Source: JALZAH01 sp051000755
GTDB lineage: Bacteria > Actinomycetota > Acidimicrobiia > Acidimicrobiales > Palsa-688
DNA length: 64,000 nucleotides
Reading direction: 5' to 3'
NCBI GenBank assembly: GCA_051000755.1
Contig: JBPCNZ010000143.1
Location: 1-64,000 of the forward strand
In this document: positions 1 through 7,055 of the stretch, piece after piece
How the letters are laid out: each line of letters begins with the position of its first letter
How positions within the stretch are numbered: position 1 is the first letter of the stretch
Translations under genes and position numbers: made by a program
The notes under the pieces: generated by a model
What the model was told of the DNA's origin: nothing
What the model saw: only the letters and a program-made list of their open reading frames with translations
Databases searched by the model: none

Positions 1-25
1 GCTCGCCTTCTCGGCTCACACCTGA

Positions 26-46
26 CGGGCTGACAGCCCGCCTTTT
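26..46 (+). terminator. Intrinsic terminator for a transcript entering from the left
   Basis: A perfect 6-bp stem (CGGGCT/AGCCCG, 3-base loop) is followed by CCTTTT, the layout of a rho-independent terminator reading rightward. The second frame is open from the window edge to a TGA at 23-25 (peptide end LAFSAHT), so the hairpin may close an upstream gene. Eight codons are too few to identify it. Confidence 0.5.
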
Positions 47-442
47 CCGCAACGCTCACCACCCCGGCTCTTAACCGGCGCAGCTTGCGGTGGTTTGGCG
101 CCTCCCCCTGCAGGGCGACACCGGAGGGCGTACCTCCATCTTCAGCACAGCATTGCAATTGATAGCTCGACCTTCTACATCGACACCTCTCATGCATTCG
201 TGTCACACAATCGTCCAGCGCCCTGATGGGGAATGGCGCCGTGCCAAAGGAAGCTCCAGCCCCGTCTCATCTCCCAGCAGCAAAGGTCGGGGCCGATCAA
301 CCTGGTTCGTGCCACCGGCGTGCCATCTTGGATGGCATCCGATGGTCGCCACCGGTCACGAGCGGTCAGTCGGCATCCACCGACTGCGCCTCTGAAAGCA
401 GTCGCTGACCTGGGGCTCCGCCTGTCTTCGCTGGTCAGGCTG
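47..442. other. Intergenic stretch with no recognised gene
   Basis: About 400 bases between the terminator and the tRNA gene. The short open frames here have no ribosome binding site, no family motif and no -10 hexamer near a start codon. I looked on both strands for conserved blocks of RNase P RNA, tmRNA and SRP RNA and found none. GC content appears somewhat lower than in flanking genes, as expected for non-coding DNA. Confidence 0.5.
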
Positions 443-519
443 TGGTGGAGGTGATGGGACTTGAACCCACGACTTCTACGTTGCGAACGTAGCGCTCTAC
501 CGGGCTGAGCTACACCCCC
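443..519 (-). tRNA. tRNA-Ala (anticodon CGC)
   Basis: The minus strand folds as a complete cloverleaf: acceptor GGGGGTG/CACCTCC, D-stem GCTC/GAGC, anticodon stem CTACG/CGTAG around loop TTCGCAA (anticodon CGC, reading GCG), T-loop TTCAAGT, and a genomically encoded CCA. The acceptor contains the G3:U70 wobble pair that is the main identity element for alanyl-tRNA synthetase, which agrees with the anticodon. It reads GCG, a frequent alanine codon in such a GC-rich genome. Confidence 0.97.
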
Positions 520-555
520 GAGGGGAACCGTCAGGTTAGCGCCCGACCGGAGCGG

Positions 556-1179
556 TCACCCACCGGTCCGACCTTCGAGAGCGGCCTGGAGGCGGTACTG
601 CAGGGTGGTCGTCGTCAGGTCGCTCCGGGTCCGCTCCAGCACCGCCCTCAGGGCATCGGCTCGCCGCCGCAGCCCGCCGGTGATGGCGTCGGGGAAATCC
701 ACCCCCACCAGCAGGTCGTAGATGTCGTCCATGGCCTCGAGGAGCGTCTCGGCGTCGGCGAGACGCCCCTGGCGCAACAGGTCGAGGAGGTGACGGCGCA
801 GCTCGGAGGCCGCCTCCGCCATCCCGTTGAGCCAGGCCGCCAGCCCGACCTGGAGAGCCCGGGCATCGGCCAGCGGCTCGGCGGCCACCAGGGCGGCGGT
901 GAGCACGGCCTCGACGTATTCCTTCTCGGCGTCGAAGAGGAAACCGGCGTGGGCAACCATGGGATAGTCGAGCAGGGCCGCCTGGGCCTCCCGGAGGGCG
1001 GCATCGCATTGCCCGGTCAGGTCGACGGCCCGCTCGGGCTGGTGGCGGTGCACAGCGCGAATGGCGCTGCCGGCCAGGCGGATCGTGCGACGACATGCGG
1101 CCAGACCGGCTTCGCGAGCCGCGTGCACACCGCCCAGTTCATCCCTGATGGCCTCGGCGATGCCGTCCAACGCAGGCAA
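556..1179 (-). CDS. Translin-family protein
   Basis: Helical protein of about 207 residues resembling the archaeal/bacterial translin (TRAX-like) family. Visible signatures are the N-terminal helix DGIAEAIRDEL, a middle block with DAEKEYVEA, then LRRHLLDLLRQG, EAMDDIYDLLVGVDFPDA, and a C-terminal GGLRRRADALRAVLERTR. Eukaryotic translins bind RNA or single-stranded DNA; the bacterial role is unknown. The reading frame runs directly out of the upstream membrane-protein gene, so the pair is translationally coupled. The start is unclear: TTG at 1179 or 1170 gives the typical N-terminus, while a CTG at 1215 overlaps the upstream TGA. No ATG or GTG is available nearby. Confidence 0.75.
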   Translation of the reverse strand: MPALDGIAEAIRDELGGVHAAREAGLAACRRTIRLAGSAIRAVHRHQPERAVDLTGQCDAALREAQAALLDYPMVAHAGFLFDAEKEYVEAVLTAALVAAEPLADARALQVGLAAWLNGMAEAASELRRHLLDLLRQGRLADAETLLEAMDDIYDLLVGVDFPDAITGGLRRRADALRAVLERTRSDLTTTTLQYRLQAALEGRTGG

Positions 1180-1211
1180 GGGGCCGCTCGGCGAGAGGGC
1201 GTCCTGGTCGC

Positions 1212-1847
1212 TCAGTTGGCGGCCCGACGCACCGCCAGCTCGCTGTAGCTGTAATCGAACTCGTAGTCGTACTCGTCCTGGTAGCTCTCCCGGCCCGTCG
1301 CCGCCCGCCTGGCGGTCGGCTGGACCGGGGCGGACCCGGCTTCGCGCACCCTGCGGTTGCCGGGCATGTAGGCCAGCTTGAGCTCCCGCTCGGCAGCCAG
1401 GTTGCGCATGCGGATCAGCAGACCCAGGTACAACGCCATCAGCAGATCGAACAGGACCTGGATGTACAGCATGGCGTGCAGCCCGGGGATGATCCCGAGG
1501 ATCAACGAGCCGAGGACGCCGGCGAGCAGGGCGAAGAAGACATCCCGCCGGCGCTTCTGGCTCTGCGACCGGCGCCGGGCGGCCTGGGCGGTGGTCCGGC
1601 CCCGGGGTGCGGCGACCGCCGGACCAGCGCTGGCTATGGGAGCCGGACGGTACGGCGCGATGGGGGCGCCTCGTCCCGGGCGCCGCTGGTTGGCTGCGGC
1701 GTAGCGCGGAGGCGAGGTCTTCTCCAGCACTCGAAGATGGCGGTTGAAGGTGCCGACCGGGTCGCTGAACCCGCCGTCTTGGGCCCGTGACCGGAGCCAC
1801 GTTGCAATCAAGGCTCCCCATACGAGGAGGAGGACCACCAATGCCAC
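1212..1847 (-). CDS. Small multi-pass membrane protein of unknown function
   Basis: Predicted 211-residue membrane protein. An N-terminal segment (ALVVLLLVWGALIATWL) is followed by a Pro/Arg/Ala-rich linker of about 90 residues ending in a basic patch (RRRSQSQKRRR). Two closely spaced membrane helices follow (around FFALLAGVLGSLILG and LFDLLMALYLGLLI), then a cytoplasmic tail rich in Tyr, Asp and Glu. I chose GTG 1847 because AGGAG lies 10 bases upstream; TTG 1856 is too close to it. It is first in a two-gene unit with the translin-like gene. I do not recognise a named family. Confidence 0.7.
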   Translation of the reverse strand: MALVVLLLVWGALIATWLRSRAQDGGFSDPVGTFNRHLRVLEKTSPPRYAAANQRRPGRGAPIAPYRPAPIASAGPAVAAPRGRTTAQAARRRSQSQKRRRDVFFALLAGVLGSLILGIIPGLHAMLYIQVLFDLLMALYLGLLIRMRNLAAERELKLAYMPGNRRVREAGSAPVQPTARRAATGRESYQDEYDYEFDYSYSELAVRRAAN

Positions 1848-2121
1848 CGTCTTCAAGCTCCTGGGCCTACCTTTGCGTGATCGAGGACCGTATCCCGCTG
1901 GATCGCACCGTTGGTGGATCCTCGTCGAGGCATGCGGGTGGTCTAAAGGTGAACAGTGGGTAGATCAGCCGTGACCGATCTGGATTGAACCTAGTCGTCC
2001 CCACCCTCAGCCGCCAGTGGGAGGACGGACAAATCCGCCCTATCCCCCACGCCGCGGTCGCTTTCTGCTACCGAGCATGCACGATCCGTGGTCAACGACG
2101 CCCGTGGTGTGGCGGGGCTGC

Positions 2122-2706
2122 TCAGAGGGAGGCGTCGTCCGCACCCAGAGCGCCGTCGATCCGGTCGTCCAGATCGGCGTCGAACGATCGGGTCGGAGGA
2201 GTGTTGACGAGCGGCGCGGCCAAGCCCTTCGCCGGCCGCTTCCAGTGACCGCTGCGGCCGCCTGTCTTCTCCCACAGGGCCAACTCACCGATCACCATGG
2301 AGCGGTCGGCGGACTTGCACATGTCGTAGATCGTCAACGCGGCGATGGAGCAGGCCGTCATGGCCTCCATCTCCACCCCGGTGCGGTCGACCGTCTCGAC
2401 CTGGGTCTCGACCTCGACGTGGTCGTCACCGATGGTGAAGTTGATGGTCACGGCACCGACGAGCAGGGGGTGGCACAGCGGGATGAGATCGGAGGCCCGC
2501 TTGGCCGCCTGGATGCCGGCGATGCGGGCGGCGCCGAGCACATCACCCTTGCTCATGGCATTGCTGGCTACCTTCGAGGTGGTCTCCATCAGCATGAAGA
2601 CCTTGCAGCGGGCGATGGCCCGCCGGTGAGTGGCCTCCTTGGGGGTGACGTCGACCATCCGGGCTCGCCCCAGAGGATCGATGTGCGTGAGACCACGATC
2701 TGTCAT
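2122..2706 (-). CDS. moaC: Cyclic pyranopterin monophosphate synthase MoaC
   Basis: MoaC converts the product of MoaA into cyclic pyranopterin monophosphate, the second step of molybdenum cofactor synthesis. The 194-residue sequence carries family blocks THIDPLGRARMVDVT near the N-terminus, KGDVLGAARIAGIQAAK, DLIPLCHPL, and TGVEMEAMTACSIAALTIYD, which contain the conserved lysines and histidine of the active site. The last 35 residues are a non-conserved extension. It lies 9 bases after galU but has its own -10 hexamer (TAGACT, 2713-2718) six bases before the ATG, so it can be made as a leaderless mRNA. No other moa genes are in the window. Confidence 0.95.
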   Translation of the reverse strand: MTDRGLTHIDPLGRARMVDVTPKEATHRRAIARCKVFMLMETTSKVASNAMSKGDVLGAARIAGIQAAKRASDLIPLCHPLLVGAVTINFTIGDDHVEVETQVETVDRTGVEMEAMTACSIAALTIYDMCKSADRSMVIGELALWEKTGGRSGHWKRPAKGLAAPLVNTPPTRSFDADLDDRIDGALGADDASL

Positions 2707-2712
2707 GGCGAA

Positions 2713-2718
2713 AGTCTA
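2713..2718 (-). promoter_or_regulatory. -10 hexamer of moaC, built from the galU stop codon
   Basis: TAGACT on the minus strand ends six bases before the moaC ATG, the spacing expected for a leaderless transcript. Its first three bases are the TAG stop codon of galU. Confidence 0.55.
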
Positions 2719-3672
2719 CCGATCGTGATCGGCGGATTCCGGCGTGGCCGACCCGTCCGGCATCTGAATGGCTGAACCGTCGAGGTTCTGGCGCGACTCG
2801 CGCTCTTTGTCCATGCGTTCGATCAGGTAGCGGCGAAACGGAGGGCCGAGATCGTCACGCTCGAGGGCCAACTCGACGGTGGCACGGAGGTAGTCCAACT
2901 TGTTGCCCACGTCGAAGCGGCCCTCGCGAAAGGTGTAGCCGTAGACGGTCTGGGTCTCCATCAGCAGCTTGATGGCGTCGGTGAGCTGGATCTCGCCGCC
3001 CTTGCCCGGCTTGACCTGGTCAAGGACGTCGAAGATCTCCGGGGTCAACACGTAGCGACCCATGACCGCCAGGTTGGAGGGGGCGTCGGCGGGATCGGGC
3101 TTCTCGACGATGTCCAGCAGCCGGACGAGGGACTCGTCAACCGGTTCTGCCCGGGCGCAGCCGTACGACGAGATCTCTGCCGGGCTGACCTCCTTGAACG
3201 CCACCACGGACTGGCCGTAGTGGTCGTAGGCGGCCAGCATGCCTTCGAGCACCCCGGCCTTCTCGTGCATGATGTCGTCGCCGAGCATGACCACGAACGG
3301 CTGGTCGTCGACATGCTCGCGAGCCACCGAGACGGCGTGGCCGAGTCCCTTGGGCTCCCCCTGGCGGACGTAATGGATGTCGGCCATGTCGGCGATGGCC
3401 CTCATCTCTGCCAGCGTCTCGTACTTTCCGTCCCGCTCCAGGTAGTACTCGAGCTCGAACGACCGGTCGAAGTGGTCCTCCAAGCTGCGCTTGCCCCGGC
3501 CGGTGATGACCAGGATGTCGGTGATCCCGGCGTTGACCGCCTCCTCCACCACGTACTGGATGGCCGGCTTGTCCACCAGGGCGAGCATCTCCTTGGGCTG
3601 AGCCTTGGTGGCCGGCAAGAAACGGGTTCCCAGCCCGGCGGCGGGAATGACCGCCTTCTTCACGGTGCTCAT
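2716..3672 (-). CDS. galU: UTP-glucose-1-phosphate uridylyltransferase
   Basis: Makes UDP-glucose from UTP and glucose-1-phosphate for envelope polysaccharides and glycolipids. The 318-residue protein begins with the nucleotide-binding loop AAGLGTRFLPATKAQPKEM, then DKPAIQYVVEEAV, GEPKGLGHAV, the metal-binding VMLGDDI, IVEKPDP, and GKGGEIQLTDAI, all diagnostic for GalU. The C-terminal 25 residues are a variable tail. The start is ATG 3672; a preceding TTG is less likely because GAGG sits at a suitable distance from the ATG. It is divergent from the zinc-ribbon gene, an arrangement seen in other actinobacteria. Confidence 0.95.
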   Translation of the reverse strand: MSTVKKAVIPAAGLGTRFLPATKAQPKEMLALVDKPAIQYVVEEAVNAGITDILVITGRGKRSLEDHFDRSFELEYYLERDGKYETLAEMRAIADMADIHYVRQGEPKGLGHAVSVAREHVDDQPFVVMLGDDIMHEKAGVLEGMLAAYDHYGQSVVAFKEVSPAEISSYGCARAEPVDESLVRLLDIVEKPDPADAPSNLAVMGRYVLTPEIFDVLDQVKPGKGGEIQLTDAIKLLMETQTVYGYTFREGRFDVGNKLDYLRATVELALERDDLGPPFRRYLIERMDKERESRQNLDGSAIQMPDGSATPESADHDR

Positions 3673-3747
3673 CAAGGCGCCTCGCTCGCGATGCTCACGG
3701 ATGCCGTTCTACCATCTCGGCGTCGCCGGCCTGGCCCCGGCAACCGG

Positions 3748-3779
3748 TAAGCTTGGCACTCGCCAAGCGAGAGTGCCAG
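3748..3779 (+). promoter_or_regulatory. CIRCE-like operator overlapping a -10 hexamer
   Basis: TTGGCACTC (3753-3761), a 9-base spacer and GAGTGCCAG (3771-3779) form an inverted repeat with 8 of 9 arm bases paired. This is the size, spacing and sequence of the CIRCE element (TTAGCACTC-N9-GAGTGCTAA) bound by the heat-shock repressor HrcA. A TAAGCT -10 hexamer (3748-3753) overlaps its left edge, so a bound repressor would cover the transcription start. The next start codon is the zinc-ribbon gene at 3827. No hrcA lies in the window. Confidence 0.65.
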
Positions 3780-3826
3780 CGCATCGGGCGCTGACCGCCG
3801 GCCGTGGTGGAGGACCGACACAGCCC

Positions 3827-4216
3827 ATGCCGACCTACGAGTACACGTGCAAGACCTGCGGTGAGCACACCGAAGCCGTGCAGACGTTCAGCGACGACCC
3901 GCTCACGGTCTGCCCCAATTGTGGGGGAACGCTGCGCAAGGTGTTCGGCAACATCGGTATCTCGTTCAAGGGCAGCGGCTTCTACAAGAACGACAGTCGC
4001 AAGTCCGGGTCCGCCCAGAAGGCATCGTCGGAGTCCTCCGATGGCGGGTCGTCGAGCAATGGGGCGTCCAAGAGCGACTCGGGCGCCGGTACCGGTTCCG
4101 GTTCCGGCGAGAAGTCGGCTTCGGGCGACTCGTCGAGCTCCTCGTCCAATGGCAAAACCTCGGGCACCCCCAAGACCGGGTCCGGTGATTCCCCCAAATC
4201 CCCTGCCAAGCGCTGA
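3827..4216 (+). CDS. FmdB-family zinc-ribbon protein
   Basis: 129-residue protein with an N-terminal zinc ribbon: MPTYEYTCKTCGEH supplies the first CxxC and VCPNCGG the second. The domain ends in the family block GISFKGSGFYKND near residue 58. The remainder is a low-complexity Ser/Gly/Lys tail, probably disordered. FmdB proteins are annotated as putative regulators, but their molecular role is unproven. GGAGG lies 13 bases before the ATG. It is followed four bases later by mtnP, so the two are co-transcribed, apparently under the CIRCE-like site upstream. Confidence 0.88.
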   Translation: MPTYEYTCKTCGEHTEAVQTFSDDPLTVCPNCGGTLRKVFGNIGISFKGSGFYKNDSRKSGSAQKASSESSDGGSSSNGASKSDSGAGTGSGSGEKSASGDSSSSSSNGKTSGTPKTGSGDSPKSPAKR

Positions 4217-4220
4217 GCGG

Positions 4221-5048
4221 ATGGGCAACCTCGAGGTCGCGGCCGCGGAGGTCGCCGTCATCGGCGGATCGGGCTTCTACGAGTTGCTCGACGACGCCGT
4301 CGAGATCAACCCCGAGACCCCCTACGGGCCCGCTTCGTCCCCGGTGGCCATCGGCCGCATCGGTGGAACCCGGGTGGCGTTCATCGCCCGCCACGGCACC
4401 CGCCACACGTTGCCGCCGCACCGCATCAACTTCCGGGCCAACCTGTGGGCCCTCCGTGACCTGGGCGTCCGCCGGGTCATCGGTCCCTGTGCCGTCGGCT
4501 CTCTTCGCTCCGATGTCCGTCCCGGCGATTTCATGGTGCTCGACCAACTGGTGGACCGGACCTGGGGCCGTCCCGACACCTTCCTCGACGGGCCGGCGGT
4601 CGAACATGTCGCCTTCGCCGACCCGTACTGTGCCGAGCTCTCCTCGGTCATCGTCGACGTGGCGGCAGCGGAGATAACCATCCACCCTCGGGGCACGGTG
4701 GCGGTGATCAACGGACCTCGCTTCTCGACCCGGGCCGAGTCGACCTGGTTTCGCCGGGCCGGCTGGGACGTGGTCAACATGACCCAGTTCCCCGAGGCGT
4801 ATCTGGCCCGGGAGCTGGGCCTGTGCTACGCCGGCCTGGCCCTGGTCACCGATTACGACACCGGCGTTGACGACGACGGGGTGGCCGCCGGCGGTCAGGC
4901 CGTGACCATGGAGGCGGTCCTGGCCGTGCTGGCCGACAATGTGGCCAGGACACGCAGGCTGCTCTTCGACGCCATCCCGGCCATCCCGCCGGGGTCCGCC
5001 TGCTCGTGTGCGAGCAGCGGCGCCCCGAGTCTGCGCCTCGACCACTAG
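4221..5048 (+). CDS. mtnP: S-methyl-5'-thioadenosine phosphorylase-type enzyme
   Basis: Purine nucleoside phosphorylase superfamily, MTAP branch: phosphorolysis of methylthioadenosine to adenine and methylthioribose-1-phosphate in methionine salvage and polyamine metabolism. Family blocks in the 275-residue protein are IGGSGFYELL, ARHGTRHTLPPHRINFRAN (phosphate and ribose contacts), NGPRFSTRAES, NMTQFPEAYLARE and the base-binding ALVTDYDTG. The TDYD aspartates favour a 6-amino purine, though 6-oxo (methylthioinosine) activity cannot be excluded. It starts 4 bases after the zinc-ribbon stop and converges with the VWA gene, leaving only 8 bases. No other salvage genes are nearby. Confidence 0.88.
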   Translation: MGNLEVAAAEVAVIGGSGFYELLDDAVEINPETPYGPASSPVAIGRIGGTRVAFIARHGTRHTLPPHRINFRANLWALRDLGVRRVIGPCAVGSLRSDVRPGDFMVLDQLVDRTWGRPDTFLDGPAVEHVAFADPYCAELSSVIVDVAAAEITIHPRGTVAVINGPRFSTRAESTWFRRAGWDVVNMTQFPEAYLARELGLCYAGLALVTDYDTGVDDDGVAAGGQAVTMEAVLAVLADNVARTRRLLFDAIPAIPPGSACSCASSGAPSLRLDH

Positions 5049-5056
5049 GCCTGCGC

Positions 5057-5983
5057 TCAGAGGTCCACGAGGATCCGGGCCAGCGCCGCCGGTGCCGCCG
5101 AGGGTGCCGCCAACGTGGCGCTCCGTCCCCCACCCAGGTCGGCCAGCCGGGTGCAGGCCTCCACCGCGTCGGGGTGATCGGAGACCGCCAGGGTGTGGAC
5201 CCTGGCCCCGCTGCCAGAGGCGCTCGCCGCCATCTGAGCGGGATCGTCGCCCTCGTTGGCCATGCCGTCGGTGAGCAGGATCACGTCCCGCCGCCCGGCG
5301 CGGGAGATGGCGGCTTGCCCCAGGCCCACCCGCAGGCCGAGCGCCACGTCGGTGGTGTCGCCGCCCCGCAGATCGAGGAGTCGGGCCAGCACCGTGGTTG
5401 GCGCGTCGGCGGCTCCGATGTGACGCAACACGACGGCTCGCGACCAGAACGCCACGACGGCCAGCTCGTCGTCGGGCTGGAGCCGCCCGGCCAGGGCCGC
5501 AGCGCTGATCAGGGCGGTGGCCAAGGGCTTCCCCGTGACCGAACCGGACGCGTCGATGACCAGGACGTAGGCGCGCGACGGCCGCCGCCAGGTCCGCCAT
5601 CGGAGGTCGTCGGCATGCCAGGTCCTCGGGTCGACGCGCGCCGAGGCGGCCAGGCGCTCGATGGTGGCGTCGGCATCGAGGTCCACGCCCGGACCGCCAT
5701 CGGTAACGAGGCGGGCCGCCCCCGAGCGGGACCCCGCACTTCGATGCCGTGCTGCGGGGACGAGAAGCCGGGCCGCCACCGCCTTGACCTGGGCACGCAG
5801 CTCGACGTCGGTGGCCTGGGCCAGATCGATGAGCAGGGGAAGGGCCAGATCGATGTCCGCGTCGAGACGTTCGCCCAGGGCGTCGATGTCGAGCTCACCG
5901 ACGTGGGGGGACACCTCCTCGAGGTCGGGGTGGCGCCGGTTGAGTTGGCTCCTGGATGCGGTCCGGGAGGACTGCTCGGCCAA
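5057..5983 (-). CDS. VWA-domain protein partnered with a MoxR-type ATPase
   Basis: 308-residue protein whose C-terminal half is a von Willebrand factor A domain with the metal-dependent adhesion site DASGS (about residue 144) and later threonine/aspartate positions in RGGDTTD and LLTDGMANE. The N-terminal half is helical and resembles the region preceding VWA domains in chelatase/MoxR-associated proteins. It follows an AAA+ ATPase gene in the same direction; such pairs work as metal-dependent remodelling or chelatase-like complexes. The start is uncertain: TTG 5983 is used here, and an in-frame CTG at 6043 overlaps the upstream TGA. Confidence 0.8.
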   Translation of the reverse strand: MAEQSSRTASRSQLNRRHPDLEEVSPHVGELDIDALGERLDADIDLALPLLIDLAQATDVELRAQVKAVAARLLVPAARHRSAGSRSGAARLVTDGGPGVDLDADATIERLAASARVDPRTWHADDLRWRTWRRPSRAYVLVIDASGSVTGKPLATALISAAALAGRLQPDDELAVVAFWSRAVVLRHIGAADAPTTVLARLLDLRGGDTTDVALGLRVGLGQAAISRAGRRDVILLTDGMANEGDDPAQMAASASGSGARVHTLAVSDHPDAVEACTRLADLGGGRSATLAAPSAAPAALARILVDL

Positions 5984-6039
5984 CAGGTCGTCGACCTCGG
6001 ACGGGTCACTGACAACTCGGGGCGGCCGGGCCGGCGGAC

Positions 6040-7017
6040 TCAGGTCCGGGCCGCTCCCGCCCCCGGACCCCGGGCTTTTCCCTCGGTGGCCTCGGCTTCG
6101 TCACTGGGAGCCGTCGCCGCCCAGATCTCCATGAGAATGTCCTCGACCGTTCGGCTGGACCCTTCCCGGAGGGTGACCCGTCCCGAGAGCGAGGTGAGGG
6201 CGGCGTCGAGACCGACGGAGCCGGCGCCGGTGGGGGCGGCCTCGTTGCGGAGCTCGGCCAGGGCGCCCGCCACCGCCACAATGTCGATGGCGCCGCGCAC
6301 CGATGAGCCCATCCGGAGATCCGGGTGGTGGCGTGTCCGGCGAACAGCGGAGACGGCTCGGGCCACCAGGGCCTCTCTCCCTTCCGCAGAGGTTGTGACG
6401 ATGGCCCGCTCCTCGGCTTCGTCCTGGTAGTCGACCGCCACCCGGCACGAACGGTCATAGATGGCCGGCGAGATCCGCCCCGTGCCCACAGCGTCGAAGG
6501 GGTTCATGGCCGCGACCATCCGAAACCGGGGGTCGGCGACGACCTCGCCCACCCGGGGCACCTGCATGCGGCGCTCCGAGAGGACACCGAGGAGGACGTT
6601 GAGCGTCTCCTCGGGAACCCGATTGAGCTCTTCCACATACAGCAGGCCGCCGGACGTCATGGCGTCCACCAGCGGGCCGGGGACGAAGTTGTCGGTGCGG
6701 TAGCCCTCCGAGAGGATCCGCGACGGGTCGTGGTGGCCGACGAGACGGGCCGGGCTCAACTCGGCGTTGCCCTCCACCAGGTGCAGGGTGACGCCGGCCC
6801 CGGCGGCCAACGAGCGCAGGAGGGTGGTCTTGCCGGTCCCGGGCGGGCCCTCCAACAACACGCTGCGCCCGGCGGCCAGGGCGGCGGCGACGACCTCGAT
6901 GTCCCGGCGCCGGCCCACCATGGTTCGCCGGGCGGCCACGACCATGTCGCGCACCGGCAACGGCCCGGCCGTCGCCGCCGACCCGTTCACCCCTTCGTTG
7001 ATCCCCGTGGTCTTCAT
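6040..7017 (-). CDS. MoxR-type AAA+ ATPase
   Basis: 325-residue AAA+ protein with Walker A EGPPGTGKTTL, Walker B LLYVEELNRVPEE, sensor 1 VAAMNPFD and an arginine-bearing YDRSCRVAVDY block, typical of the MoxR/CbbQ/chelatase group. It probably remodels a client protein together with the VWA protein encoded next. The start is ATG 7017, which has TAGGGT ten bases upstream; a GTG at 7053, two bases after the ABC-transporter stop, is an alternative with GAGG upstream. The substrate is not evident from the neighbours. Confidence 0.85.
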   Translation of the reverse strand: MKTTGINEGVNGSAATAGPLPVRDMVVAARRTMVGRRRDIEVVAAALAAGRSVLLEGPPGTGKTTLLRSLAAGAGVTLHLVEGNAELSPARLVGHHDPSRILSEGYRTDNFVPGPLVDAMTSGGLLYVEELNRVPEETLNVLLGVLSERRMQVPRVGEVVADPRFRMVAAMNPFDAVGTGRISPAIYDRSCRVAVDYQDEAEERAIVTTSAEGREALVARAVSAVRRTRHHPDLRMGSSVRGAIDIVAVAGALAELRNEAAPTGAGSVGLDAALTSLSGRVTLREGSSRTVEDILMEIWAATAPSDEAEATEGKARGPGAGAART

Positions 7018-7027
7018 GCGGACCGTC

Positions 7028-7033
7028 ACCCTA
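7028..7033 (-). promoter_or_regulatory. -10 hexamer before the MoxR-type ATPase
   Basis: TAGGGT on the minus strand, ten bases before ATG 7017. It would allow the AAA+/VWA pair to be transcribed apart from the exporter operon. Confidence 0.4.
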
Positions 7034-7055
7034 CCGGCCGCATTGCCGAGCACGG

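Noticed and set aside
47..442. Possible RNase P RNA, tmRNA or SRP RNA before tRNA-Ala
   Set aside because: The length is suggestive, but the conserved blocks of these RNAs were not found on either strand.
3966..5600. A 544-codon minus-strand frame across fmdB, mtnP and the VWA gene
   Set aside because: It spans three genes recognised by motifs in other frames and has no motif or start signal of its own.
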